64,000 bases of DNA, taken from contig OZ038528.1 of assembly GCA_964036665.1 (NCBI GenBank), positions 558,001-622,000 of the forward strand, written 5' to 3'. This DNA is from Gordius sp. MW1 (Eukaryota; Nematomorpha; Gordioida; Gordea; Gordiidae). Both the position numbers and the translations under genes were made by a program. Below the pieces are notes generated by a model. The model was not told the origin of the DNA. It saw only the letters and a list, made by a program, of their open reading frames with translations, and did not search any database. This document shows, in pieces, positions 49,250-59,235 of the stretch. Positions within the stretch are counted from its first letter, which is position 1. Every line of letters starts with the position of its first letter.

Positions 49250-49960
49250 CGAGCCCTGCGCCTGTCGAAGAGCGCTTAAAAGTATTGATAGAAGCAAGGA
49301 CTTCTGAAGTGGAGAAGTTCTGATGGGCCTGTTGAATTGGATTGGGTAAAGGCAGATTTGGCCTTAAAGGATGCTTAGCTATTAGAGATTCTAGGGTGTC
49401 TTTGTTGTCTGGGGATATTTTATTATCAGAGGAAGCAATGCGGATTGCACCTTGAATGTCACAATTATTAATTTTTGCGGAGACTATTTTTGCTCTATGT
49501 TAAAGGGACGAAAGAGTTCGCTCTTCCTGGGTATCATAAGTTATTGGTTCTAAATTCTTGCCACTTTTTAAGCTTTGTTTTTACCCACCTTGTAAGAGAT
49601 CCAGTATATGATTTGGGCGGCACCGAAAGAACACGAGATGCAAAGTAAAAGAGATTTTGCCAATCTTCATAGTTGTTTACATTTTTGGTTAGTTTTAAAA
49701 TGGCCTCAGAAAGTGTCTGAGATACTAGGTATCTTGCACCTTTAGGAATACTTTTTAATATTTTATTAAATTGAAGACTTCGAAAATATGTTAATGTGAT
49801 GTCTGAGGGGGTGTCTGATTTGGGGAAGGCTATCGGGTCTAAACTTTTAGGTTTAAATGTTTCCGCTGGTTTTCCTGACCTTTTGCATCGTGCTTTATGA
49901 GATTCTTGAATGTGAATAAGTCCTGATTGTGTAAGGAAGACGTTTCTAAGGCATACATGA
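49250..49960 (-). pseudogene. N-terminal remains of the LINE protein
   Basis: Minus-strand translation in mixed frames gives SGLIHIQESHKARCKRSGKP near 49,925, then RYLVSQTLSEAILKL, EDWQNLFYFASRVLSVPPK and SLTRWVKTKLKKW. This composition is familiar from the segment that precedes the reverse transcriptase in such elements. Stops near 49,545 and between 49,500 and 49,320 separate it from the palm domain. The plus-strand frame at 49,012-49,323 is antisense noise. Confidence 0.6.
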
Positions 49961-50069
49961 CAGGTTATTATAAAGTTGGTTTAGTAAAATTAGTCATGAT
50001 CAAAAAAATAGGGAAACAAATATTATTACTATCCAATGATAATAGGCTATATATCAAAATTGCTTTAAC

Positions 50070-50456
50070 ATTTCAATGCTTAATTTTTATAATGAATATC
50101 AATATAAAAAAGCTATAAATAGCACAATATTAATCTACTTAAAGAAAATGCATGAATGTGATCGATTATTTTATATTGGAGTATAAATGGATAATAATGT
50201 AGTTTTCTTTGTAAGGTAAGAATGGCACAATATATATTAATCTAAGATATAAGAATTTAATTGAATATTGTATATTAGTGTGTAAATTGCATAATATGAT
50301 AGCTTTTAAAGTCAATTTAAACGACGAAGTGATATAATTATAGCCGTAAACTAATTTTACTCCCTAATAAAATTTAACATGTTATCCCTTTTGCATGCAA
50401 CATACAACCTAAAAAAGTTGAGTAAAATCGACTACGTATGTTATTAATCACAACTT
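50070..50456 (+). repeat. Satellite flank, duplication copy B, right part
   Basis: Starts about CAATGCTTAATTTTTATAATG and continues the homology with copy A through GCTATAAATAGCACAATATT, GGTAAGAATGGCACAATATA, TCAATTTAAACGACGAAGTG and GTTGAGTAAAATCGACTACG. It ends in TTATTAATCACAAC (50,441-50,454), directly followed by the 3' end of an RTE LINE. Confidence 0.92.
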
Positions 50457-50690
50457 CTTCTTTTTTATCAGTAATTTGGTCTCACATTCGTGGGGTTTGT
50501 TTTGATATGACTAATCTCCTTAATTTCGATAACTTTATGGACTTCCCCTTTCCACGTGACACGAGGTAGTCCTCTTCCTATCGTCCCCGGTACCTCCATG
50601 TCCAGTACCTTTTCAATTAGGTCAGTCGTGTCCCTCCTTAGTATATGCCTATACCACCTTAGCCGATTTTTGTTAATCATGTCATAGGAA
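50456..50690 (-). pseudogene. RTE-clade LINE, 3' end
   Basis: The minus-strand frame up to 50,690 ends in NKNRLRWYRHILRRD, DLIEKVLDMEVPGTIGRGLP and TWKGEVHKVIEIK. RLRWYGHVLRR is a hallmark of the region behind the RTE reverse transcriptase. The reading frame closes near 50,468 and the element ends at CTTCTTCTTT right after the presumed target sequence. At its other side it is cut by satellite-like sequence (AGGAAGGATGGCACAACACC), so everything upstream of the C-terminus is gone. It is probably the missing 3' end of the element seen at 27,840-28,735. Confidence 0.8.
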
Positions 50691-50900
50691 GGATGGCACA
50701 ACACCCCGGGGACGAACCTTAGAGCATTAGTCACAGCCACGAAGAGAAGCAATGAGAGGAGGACAAGGAGGCCGGTTACAGCTTAGACACAATAGAATGA
50801 TCATACTAGTTGACAAAATGATATATTATTTTATGATTAGGAAGTATGGCACTACACCCCGGGGACGAACACCAGATCAGAAGAGTGTAGGGGGAGTAAG
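50685..50900 (+). repeat. Two divergent monomer-like units
   Basis: AGGAAGGATGGCACAACACCCCGGGGACGAAC and AGGAAGTATGGCACTACACCCCGGGGACGAAC lie about 155 bp apart. They are joined by GAGAGGAGGACAAGGAGGCC and an AATAGAATGATCATACTAGT stretch that echoes the satellite core. This is a distant subfamily not seen elsewhere in the window. Confidence 0.65.
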
Positions 50901-52340
50901 AAAATCCAATTTTGTTGCAATTATATGATCATTCAGATTCCAATTAAATAATAATATAGTTTATTAATAGTATAGAGTCAATCTTCATATTTATAGAATT
51001 CCTTATCGTTATATTTATATTAATTTAATTTTACGATTGACTAAAGGGCCCTGCTCCTTACAGCCTCATACGATTACTCTTTTAATTAATCCCATTTATA
51101 TTATAATATGACTATACGATTTGGCTATTCTCGTTTTTTAGCTATTTTAGTTATATATTACTTCCTCTCAACACCATTTGTTTAATCATAATAATATAAA
51201 AAATAATAATAATATGAAATTGTAGAAATATGAATGATGGCCAATGAATATACCCATACAGAAAAATAATAGATAGAAAGAATAGGAGTTGGAGGAGCAT
51301 AATTTAATCACACAATCGTATATATAAAATAAAATTAATAGAATTCTCTTATTAGAAGGGATGGCCCTTGCCACACACACGATGATTTTTTACTTAAATA
51401 ATTAAATTTTTAAGTAAATTTGGAGGCAGGCTTAAACATGTTTTTCAACGAGAAATCCCGTCTCTTATTTGTATTAGAAAATTCTAATAAACGTTTGCTA
51501 ACCCCACTATGCTGCATTAATATTAACGAGAAAAAACTATTTATATTGGCAGTTTTAGTTTAAAAACATTATTTTTTTAATATTAAGTGGCTAATTGGAT
51601 ATAGGCTATTTAAAACAAAAAATAAAGACTTTAAATTTCTAAAAATGAAATTCTTTTTTCAAAGGTCTTTTGAGGAGCATCTTATCCTTCTAAAAAACTA
51701 TAAAGTTAAAACTCTTATCGAAAACACTTTAAAACTAATTTTTATTTATTCGTTTTGATAGAAAAATAGGAATAATAAGTAGTGTATTATTAAAAACAAC
51801 CATGTATATCCTAGGTTAAATATCACTGAAAATAACATTCAATACCTCATTAAGCTCAAAAAATCTTCTTAGGATTTCGTCCGAATTAGTAAATCTAGGA
51901 TGTCTGCTGGGCCTTGCCTGTAGCCGGGGCAGCGATAATAAATGCCAGCTAAGATTTATGTTTATTCTTATCGATTCTCTATGCAAAAGAAACTATAATT
52001 TATAATATGCAAAAAATAAATTTATAACTCACGTGCATATTATAATAAAATTGAATAGTTTGAATAAATTGTATAATAATGACAACGAATACTTTAGAAT
52101 AGAATATTCTAAAATAGAAGGGTAAGAAAAAAGCTGGAGCTTATTTAATAGGCAACAAATTATTTTGCAAAGTTATTTATTCAAAGTGCAAAGTTTTTTT
52201 TGCCATTTTTCAAGTTTTTTATTGAATCTGCCAAGTTTTTAATTAAATGTTATGTTCAGATTTTTATTTATTTGCTCAGAGATTTTTAACGCTTGCCAAG
52301 TTTTTTTAATACAAAGTGGTTTTAATTATGAAATAAAAAC
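50901..52340. other. No gene; AT-rich, partly repetitive
   Basis: A further monomer echo occurs near 51,300-51,370 (CACACAATCGTATATATAAAATAAAATTAA, AGAAGGGATGGCCC). The words GCCAAGTTTTT and TGCAAAGTT recur several times at 52,170-52,310. The 64-codon minus frame at 51,186-51,380 is AT-rich noise. Nothing else was recognised. Confidence 0.45.
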
Positions 52341-52344
52341 AGAC

Positions 52345-52420
52345 ATGTGTGGGATTCGAACCTAACAGGTATTGAAGCGAGTCACACACTCAAATCACTG
52401 AGCCTTTAGACTAGAAAATA
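52345..52420 (-). other. tRNA-like sequence (possible SINE head)
   Basis: On the minus strand AAAGGCTCAGTGATTTGAGTG resembles an A box region and GGTTCGAATCCCACACATG is a good B box, about 33 bp apart, as in tRNA-derived promoters. The T stem does not pair well and no clean acceptor stem is seen, so a degenerate SINE or tRNA relic is likelier than a working tRNA. Confidence 0.35.
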
Positions 52421-52471
52421 TGTTATGGTACATATCACCTATATATAGCTACACTTGGTGTAAGCTACACA

Positions 52472-52590
52472 TAGAGCCTTGCAAAATAAAATTTCCGGCC
52501 GGAGCTCCTCCCGAATTCAACTCCTAAATTTTTTTTGCCCGAGCCCGGCCCGGCCCGAAAACCCTTTTTATTTTTGGCCCAACCCTAGCC
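52472..52590. mobile_element. GC-rich hAT-like MITE, left end only
   Basis: Begins TAGAGCCTTGCAAAATAAAA, close to the end of the MITE at 45,226, and then has GCCCGAGCCCGGCCCGGCCC words. The right end is not found; the GC-rich part stops near 52,592. Confidence 0.5.
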
Positions 52591-52737
52591 CGCCTTAATT
52601 TTTCAAATAAATATTTTGATAAATTATAGTTTGAATGTTATTTCATTATCTAAATAAAGAAGGAAGATTTTTATTACTGTATATTAGACAAAGGATTAGG
52701 TAAAAATAAAAAATAAATTTAAAATATAACTTATAAC

Positions 52738-53197
52738 CATAGACTACATAGACTGCTCATCACGGTATAAAATGTGTGTGTGTTTTTCCGCCATTTTGAT
52801 GAACACTACCGTCCTATATCACATAATGGCGTTTTGCGCTGTGCCGTTTTGTTCGAACAGGAGAGGTAAAGAAAAAAGGTTTTGATTCCATAAATAAGTA
52901 AGATATTACAAATAATATGATATTTTTAAAAAATTTATTATTGACACATTTCATAAAAATTAAAAATGTAAAAACTGTAATGATATTAAATTTTTTTAAA
53001 AATATCATATATTTTTGTAATATCTTACTTATTTATGGAATCAAAACCTTTTTTCTTTACCTCTCCTGTTTGAACAAAACGGCACAGCGCAAAACGCCGT
53101 TGTGATATGGGACGGTAGTGTTCATCAAAATGGAGGCAAATTTCACACACAATTTGCTATATGGAACATATGACATGGGCAGTCTATGTAGTCTATG
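52738..53197. mobile_element. P-element foldback with THAP start in both arms
   Basis: A 460-bp palindrome has ends CATAGACTACATAGACTGC and its exact inverse. The 8-bp target duplication CTTATAAC is exact at 52,730-52,737 and 53,198-53,205. Arms are about 225 bp. The left arm has an ATG at 52,826 opening MAFCAVPFCSNRRGKEKRF, then a TGA, then FHK. This is the start of a THAP zinc finger (C-x4-C, then S-F-H-K), the DNA-binding head of P-element transposases. The right arm carries the inverted copy with the ATG changed to ACG. So the 5' end of a P element was duplicated head to head. It is non-autonomous. Long frames across it on either strand are arm translations. Confidence 0.9.
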
Positions 53198-53263
53198 CTT
53201 ATAACAATATAAAGAACTCTAGGGTTTCCAAAACCCAATAATATTTTTAAACAAGTCTATAAG

Positions 53264-53427
53264 CATGGGCGTAGCCAGAGGGGGGGATGGGGGCCCCTAC
53301 CCAAATGAAAAAAAATTGCAATAGAAAAACCCTTTAAACTTAAAAAAATATGTTTGTCCCCTCCCCTTAATTAAACTTAAAAAATTCTCGCCCCCCCCCA
53401 TCTAATCCAAAACCTGCTTCGCCCATG
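53264..53427. mobile_element. Short MITE, CATGGGCGTAGCC-type ends
   Basis: Left end CATGGGCGTAGCCAGAGGGG, right end GCTTCGCCCATG (inverse of CATGGGCGAAGC). G-run and C-run lie just inside the ends, T/A-rich between. The flanks TCTATAAG and CCTATAAT suggest a worn target duplication. Confidence 0.65.
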
Positions 53428-53539
53428 CCTATAATCAGAAGAAGATAATAACCCCCTTTCTGGAGTGCCGCAATTAAATTAAAACTAACCTCTAATTAGC
53501 GCCATCTATCGGCAATTAACATATGAAAATTCTCACGAA

Positions 53540-53790
53540 ACTGTTGAAAACTTTTTTTAACAACAACTGAGCATATTTAAAAAAACTTAACATTTTTTGA
53601 AGAAAACTAATAGTTTTTAAAAAATTACTGAACATTTAAAAAAAGCACTTTCTAATTAAAATCTGAACGTAGAAAAAAACTGAACATTTCTAATCAAAAA
53701 TCTGAGCAAATTGAATTAAAAACTGAGCACAAATTATTGAGCATTTTGTAATTTTTCACAGTGCATTTAAATAACACCCATTTAATAATA
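53540..53790 (+). repeat. Short degenerate repeats built on ACTGAGCATTT
   Basis: About ten copies of CTGAGCA/CTGAACATTT separated by A/T runs of 10-20 bp. A similar cluster is at 57,330-57,475, and an inverted relative may lie at 52,170-52,310. Origin unknown; no protein. Confidence 0.55.
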
Positions 53791-53844
53791 GATGTATAAA
53801 TTAACCCAGTGTAACCCCTAAGTGATGCAACCATATAAGTAACA

Positions 53845-56175
53845 ATGTGCAAAAGTTAAAACTATAAAGGGGGTGGGGGTAGAATAGTCAAGAATAGAAA
53901 AAATTATAAAAAGTCTAGGTATAACGATATTTTAATTTCTCTGTGTTTTTATAGGAAAAATAGCGGATAAATAATATTTAAAGATAAAATTTTACCTCCT
54001 AATATACCAAATACGGTTAAAATTGGTCCAATGGATTAATGCGGCCTATGATAGAGGTCTACATTTATATAATTTCAGATTTTAGGATATTTAAATCGTG
54101 GAGTTTTTTATAGTCCAAATAAGGTTTGTTAAGTTCGTCGTGATAAAGGGTTAAAGGAGATCAAAAATAGAATTTTGACTGTTGTTACTCCCCTCTAAAT
54201 AGTATGAAAGTTTTATCTTTAGTTTATAAAAAGCACCCTAATTTAAAAATAACTATCAACTTATTTGAAATTTATATTACAATTTGATAACTGATAATTA
54301 GTGTCCCAAAGTGTCAAAAAGTTTTGAAAACATAAGCAGTCCTATTCTCTAACAAAATAATATCCAATGGTATGCGCAAAAATCGGTTTCAAGCAATATT
54401 CTTACAACAAAGTATCTCGAAATCGAACATACATCTAGTTAATCTTTTATTGATCACTTTTATGGATTTTCTTCCTTATTCACATAATTCATCTCGACAT
54501 AGGCATCTCCATTGCAGATATGCTTTGCTCTTCCGTTATCATATCAACCCATTTCACTCTCCATACATCATCTTGGACATAAAAAAATTGTTACATACTC
54601 GTCCTTTCAACTTAGTTATAGGTTTTTCACATAGTTTACCACTCAAATCCCTTAGCAATCTTACGTCCATTCTTGCAGTAATTTCGTTTTTGACATCCCC
54701 CTACATTGTACATTAGAACCTTGATATTTGAATTTGTGTAAATAGACGAATGCTTAATTTCTCTGCGACACTCCTGATTCCTTATCTTTCTTTCGATTAA
54801 GACTTGTTTATGTCTAAAATTTTTATCCTACCAATTTAAACAATTTTATTTTAATTATATTATTGTAATTATCCCATTATGGCAATTTCCCCAGACACAT
54901 CTCTACCGAAAAAAAGAGAGAAGCAAAGGTGGCAAAAGGAAAATTAGGACAGGTTGATCAATCGCATATTTACAAATGGCTCATTCATTAAAGACAGAAA
55001 ATAGAGGAGGAGGGACGTCCTTTTTTCCTATTTTTTCTGTCTTTGATGTATGTGCCATCGTACCTATTAACACAATTTAATTTGAATTAAACTTTTAAAT
55101 TAAATAATTGCAGGATTTGTCGATCCTCCTTCCTCCAGCTCTTTTTCTGTGGATGGGTGTGCAATTCTAATTATTAACACAATTTCATTTCAATTGTATT
55201 TTAATAATCATACGATTGCTTGTGTCGATAATTCTGTTTTTAATGGATGTGCCTTCATGCAATCGTATGATTATAAAAAGATAATTGATAAAATTGTGTT
55301 AATAGGTAGGATGGCACACAGAAAAAGAGCAGGAGGAGGGAGGTTCAGAAACATCAAGCAAACGTATGATTACAGATATATAATGGAAATAAAATTGTGT
55401 TAATACGAAGGATGACACCTAACAACAAGACAAAAATGACAAGGGAGGGGGACGACGCCAAACAACATGCGAAAATGACAAGGGAGGAGGAGGACGCCGC
55501 AATCGTATGATCGCTATATATAATTGAAATAAAATTGTGTTACAAGGTAAGATGGCACACACCCAACACAAGACAAAATGACCAGGAGGCAAGAGGTTCG
55601 AGAGCATCAAGCAAACATATGATTACAGATATATAATTGAAATAAAATAGGTAAGGTGGCACATCCTATGCAGATAGAAAAAGATTAGAAGGCGGATGAT
55701 CGTCGATCAATGTAGCAATCGTATGATTAACATAATATAAGTTAAATAAAATTATGTAAAAAGTAGTGTAGTGTGTGCGTTGTAAAATGTTCATGTTTAT
55801 CTAATACGAATATACACTATAGATTATCTAATATGAATACACACTGTAGTGCATCATTTGAATATACACTCCATTCTGAAACTCGAGATGATTCTTTGTT
55901 ACAAAATTGAATACAATATTATGCATATTTTGTTATTATAAACACATGAATATTTTATATTTAAATTTGTATTTATTCAAATAAATTTATCTTTGGGTGT
56001 TATTTATTAGTCTCGTGTTTTAATCCTGCGAATGAATTACTTTATGAATACGAAAATATAACATTCCTTTAAACTGCCAATTTAACACTTGCGTCTTTTG
56101 AGGACTAAATATTGAATTAACTTGATTTTAATAATAAGACGAGATAGATTTTATCTAAATTGGAATTATGGTAAT
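53845..56175 (+). mobile_element. Composite satellite-bearing element, copy 4 (no insertions)
   Basis: This is the cleanest copy and defines a length of about 2.3 kb. Body A is at 53,845-54,400, body B at 54,400-55,010, inverted monomers at about 55,040-55,225 (ATCATACGATTGC) and direct monomers at about 55,255-55,740. The tail is at 55,741-56,175 (GTAGTGTAGTGTGTGCG, TTTATTAGTCTCGTG, TTGCGTCTTTTG, GACGAGATAGATTTTATC). Body A lacks the P-like MITE of copy 2, and the A/B join lacks the hAT of copy 1. There are no obvious terminal inverted repeats; a Helitron-like or other non-autonomous origin is possible but not shown. The frames at 54,372, 55,149 and 55,419 are repeat translations. Confidence 0.8.
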
Positions 56176-56214
56176 CAGGAAACTTCATTAAAAATCTTTA
56201 TCTTAGCACCTTTA

Positions 56215-56340
56215 GGAAGAAGACAATAGTATGTTTTAAATGTGCCCGATCGAATCACATAGCTCGCCACTGCAGGATCAACCTTCCACCTAAAAATATT
56301 TTTGCATCGAAACACGAACACGCGGTAACATAAGTAGAGA
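56215..56340 (+). mobile_element. Gag-like zinc-knuckle fossil, broken
   Basis: A short piece (56,232-56,273) reads as a CCHC zinc knuckle with the spacing C-x2-C-x4-H-x4-C, as in retroelement gag proteins. No protease, polymerase or terminal repeat is recognised nearby, so family and age cannot be stated beyond an old LTR-type fragment. Confidence 0.5.
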
Positions 56341-56887
56341 TTGATGTCTTAATAATTAAGATCATTCACTTTTCAGTTCGTTGCAGGTGTAGCTTGCATA
56401 GTCATCGATGTTTCAACATGGTAGAGTAGCGGAGGGCCACCACTATTGTTTTGAAATGTATGAATATGTAAAATTGAAAATACGAACATTGGGAAAGTGC
56501 ATTGCAATGGTTGCAATAACTAATATATCACATATTGTACAGACGCATGTTTTAAAACTTCAAATTAGTTTAATATTCAAAATACATCATATTATTATAT
56601 TCAATTTACAACTTTTGCAAATTGCTTTCATACTCCATAGCCTTAAGGTTGCAGTTACACTAAAGAGTTTTCTTATCAGAGTTGTCTTGCCTAGTACATG
56701 AATATGCCAGGCACCCTCTACACTGCTGCCATACAAACAAAATTAAATATGTTAGCATAATAAGGTCAATTCATTAATTCAAACTGCTCTTAAAAAGGCT
56801 GTGGGTACTCCTTTACTTTTAAAAGTGAACAATTTTTCAAAACTTGAATATTTCGTTATCTATAGCATATTTTTATGGTTTATTATA
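56341..56887. other. No gene recognised
   Basis: The plus frame 56,408-56,701 (97 codons) has no signal, family motif or splice context that convinces me. From about 56,820 the sequence is homologous to 36,367-36,420. Confidence 0.45.
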
Positions 56888-57215
56888 CAGTCAAAACCGT
56901 TTGATTGCAAAGTCTTGGGCCTGAAAAAAATTCGCGATTAACCGATATTTCGTGAAACGATGGAAATAAAAGTATATGTACATTATATTAAATATTCATT
57001 TCTCACGCTTCGCAATAAAACGATATTTTATAAATTATTTGGTTGATTTAAGGACTAGAAAATGTTTGTGAATATCCGATATTGTACTATTAAGCGATTT
57101 GTCAGTAAACGATGTTTTTGTTAATATTAATCGTTTTAAAAAACAAAATGGCGGTTGACTTTGCGATTAAAAGATTTCCGCGATAATCCGATTTGCGATT
57201 AAGAAATTTCGACTG
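56888..57215. mobile_element. Pogo/Tigger-like MITE, complete
   Basis: It starts TA-CAGTCAAAACCGTTTGATTG and ends TTGCGATTAAGAAATTTCGACTG, loosely inverted ends of the CAGTC...GACTG type used by pogo/Tigger elements. The words TTCGCGATTAACCGATATTT are also typical. The target TA is present on the left; the right reads CA, probably a mutation. The homologous locus at 36,410-36,425 lacks the insert. No transposase. Confidence 0.75.
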
Positions 57216-57691
57216 CAATTATAAAAATTGATTCCGAAAAGTTAGTGGTACTCGCCGGGTTACTTTAATATACCAATTAAATAACATATAAATGTAAGCG
57301 CAAATCAAATTATTATAGAAAATTATGAATTTGAATTACTGAGCATGTTATGAGCATTTGGAATATAAATCTAAGCTTTTTAAAGTTGATTTACTGAGCA
57401 TTTTTTAATTTTTAACTGGGCACATTAATAAAATACTGAGGACTTTTTATTGAGCATTTAAATAACATCCGTAAAAAATTCATGGTAATGATTTACTCGG
57501 GCAAATATTTACAAAAAAATTTGAAATCTTAGAATTTATATATGAGACGTTACACAATATTAACTGCTATGCAATTATTTAACCTGGTTATACTAAAATA
57601 TTGAAAATAGGAAAGGGAATTGAGATTTCATAGACATCCTCACTCATTTATAAATAAAGATGGGGTTAATATTACTTTTAAATATACTTAA
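57216..57691. repeat. Non-coding; ACTGAGCATTT repeat cluster
   Basis: 57,225-57,290 matches 36,430-36,500 (GGTTACTTTAATATA). 57,330-57,475 holds several TACTGAGCATTTTT words as at 53,540. The remainder is featureless. Confidence 0.5.
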
Positions 57692-57981
57692 CAGTGACGT
57701 AGCTCGGGGAGGCCGTGGGGGCCCATGGCCCACTCAAGGGCAAAAACCTGGCCCCATGGATTCCCCCCCCCCCAAGGGAAAAATCGTTGGCCCCTGGCCC
57801 CTTTAGCAATTTTTTTATTTTTTTAATTAAGATACAATGGATCGATGCCTGCTCATTAATTTAATATATTTTTGCATACAACATACTTAATTATTTGGAA
57901 ACAAACTTCTATTGAAAATAATTATAATTATTTTCTGAATAAAATTTTTAATTCTGAATTTAATAATATTTCAATCCATAT

Positions 57982-58830
57982 TAGAGACCTGCACGGCCCG
58001 GCCCGCGGGCGGCCCGAAAAGCCCGGCCCGCGGGCCGGGTATGGGAGGGCTTTGGACTTTAAAAAAAAACAACGGGCCGGGCTTGGGCGGGCCGACAAAT
58101 CAAGCGGGCCGGGCCTATATTTAGCTAGGCCCGTTAAAAGCTCGTTGCAAAATAGTTAATTTTTTATTTGTGTAGTAATAAATACTTTAAAAAAATTACA
58201 ACTTAAACAAAGACAAACGTCTTATATTTAAACTGTTTTTTTATTAATTTAAATTTATTTTTTTGTGTCCTAATACACAACACAAACACACTTACTCTTC
58301 ATTTATTCATACATTTACAAAAAGTACTGAGAAATTTGAATTGTACTCAACTCAATTGAAATAAAATGGTGGAAAGGCAAAGAAGTTAAGTAAATAAAGT
58401 AAAATCAATATAACCTTTAATTAAGTACCCAAAATTATCTCATTTGGCATTTATGGTTTCATGTATCCCGGCTACAAGTGCCACAAGTGAACGAAATTTC
58501 TCTACGACTGGTCGCTTATTAGAAGAGTGAAGAACCCGATTAAGACCAGAAATAATTAACGATTTATTGTTTTTACATGATTATTATTGATGTTTTTAAC
58601 ATATATTACTGAATATTGAATTAACTTTTTAATAAAAAAATAACAATCGTTTAAAAATTTGCAAAAAAAATTTCTACGGGCCCGGGCCGGGCCTGGGTTT
58701 TGCAAAAAATGTTTAGGGCCGGGCCCGGGCCAAATTTTTCTTTTTTCAGCGGGCCAGGGCCGGGCCCGGGCATAGAAATTTTTAAAGCGGGCGGGCCGAC
58801 CAAGCAAAATAGGCCCGTTGCAGGTCTCTA
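57982..58830. mobile_element. 849-bp hAT element with GC-rich ends
   Basis: Ends TAGAGACCTGCA and TGCAGGTCTCTA are exact inverses and fit the hAT end rule (YARNG). The target duplication ATCCATAT is exact at 57,974-57,981 and 58,831-58,838. About 150 bp inside each end is made of GGGCCGGGCCCGGG words; the middle 500 bp is AT-rich. No transposase frame is found; the frames at 57,872-58,159 and 58,556-58,807 are translations of the GC-rich ends. Confidence 0.93.
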
Positions 58831-59101
58831 ATCCATATTTTTAATATTTTTCAAAAAGTTCAGAACGAGCTTCAAAGCCCAAATATTTGTTTAATAAATG
58901 CAATTTTAACGGTTAATAGCCTTATATAACTTCAAATGATATTAGAAATGATAATCACTATCAAATTCTTTATAATAGCAATAGATTTAGCTTCATATTT
59001 TGATTTTTTATTAAATTATTAAAAGATCAAAAAATTATGACACTTTTTACTCTTTTGAATCTACCAATTCATTAATTGATTTATATTATTCACAGTCACA
59101 G

Positions 59102-59235
59102 TAGAGATCTGCCGGGCTTTGTATGATAAAAATTTTAACGGGCCGGGCCCGGACGGGCTTAAAAATTAATGTAACGGGCTCGAGCGGGCCTGAAATTTTT
59201 TAACGGGCTTAAACGGGCCAGAGATTATATAAACG
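59102..59235. mobile_element. GC-rich hAT-like MITE, partial
   Basis: Begins TAGAGATCTGCCGGGCTTTG and has four AACGGGC(C/T) words alternating with A/T runs, as in the ends of 57,982-58,830. The right end is missing. Confidence 0.55.

Larger units (their letters stand above)
47150..50068 (-). mobile_element. LINE with restriction-like endonuclease, inserted in the flank
   Basis: About 2.9 kb of minus-strand non-LTR retrotransposon splits the duplicated flank: copy A is continuous from TTGCATAATG to TTTTAATTTT where this copy has the insert. The protein can be followed on the minus strand from about 49,960 to 47,480. It has an N-terminal part with RYLVSQTLSEAILKL and SVPPKSYTGSLTRWVK (49,770-49,590), then a reverse transcriptase, then a CCHC plus RPDG nuclease-like C-terminus. 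No long A-tail or clear target duplication was identified. At least four breaks in frame make it dead. Confidence 0.85.

Noticed and set aside
52345-52420. A functional tRNA gene
   Set aside because: B box is good but the T stem and acceptor stem do not pair, so it is listed only as a tRNA-like relic.
52814-53105. Two overlapping opposite-strand frames of 62-64 codons
   Set aside because: They are mirror translations of the two arms of the P foldback, not genes.
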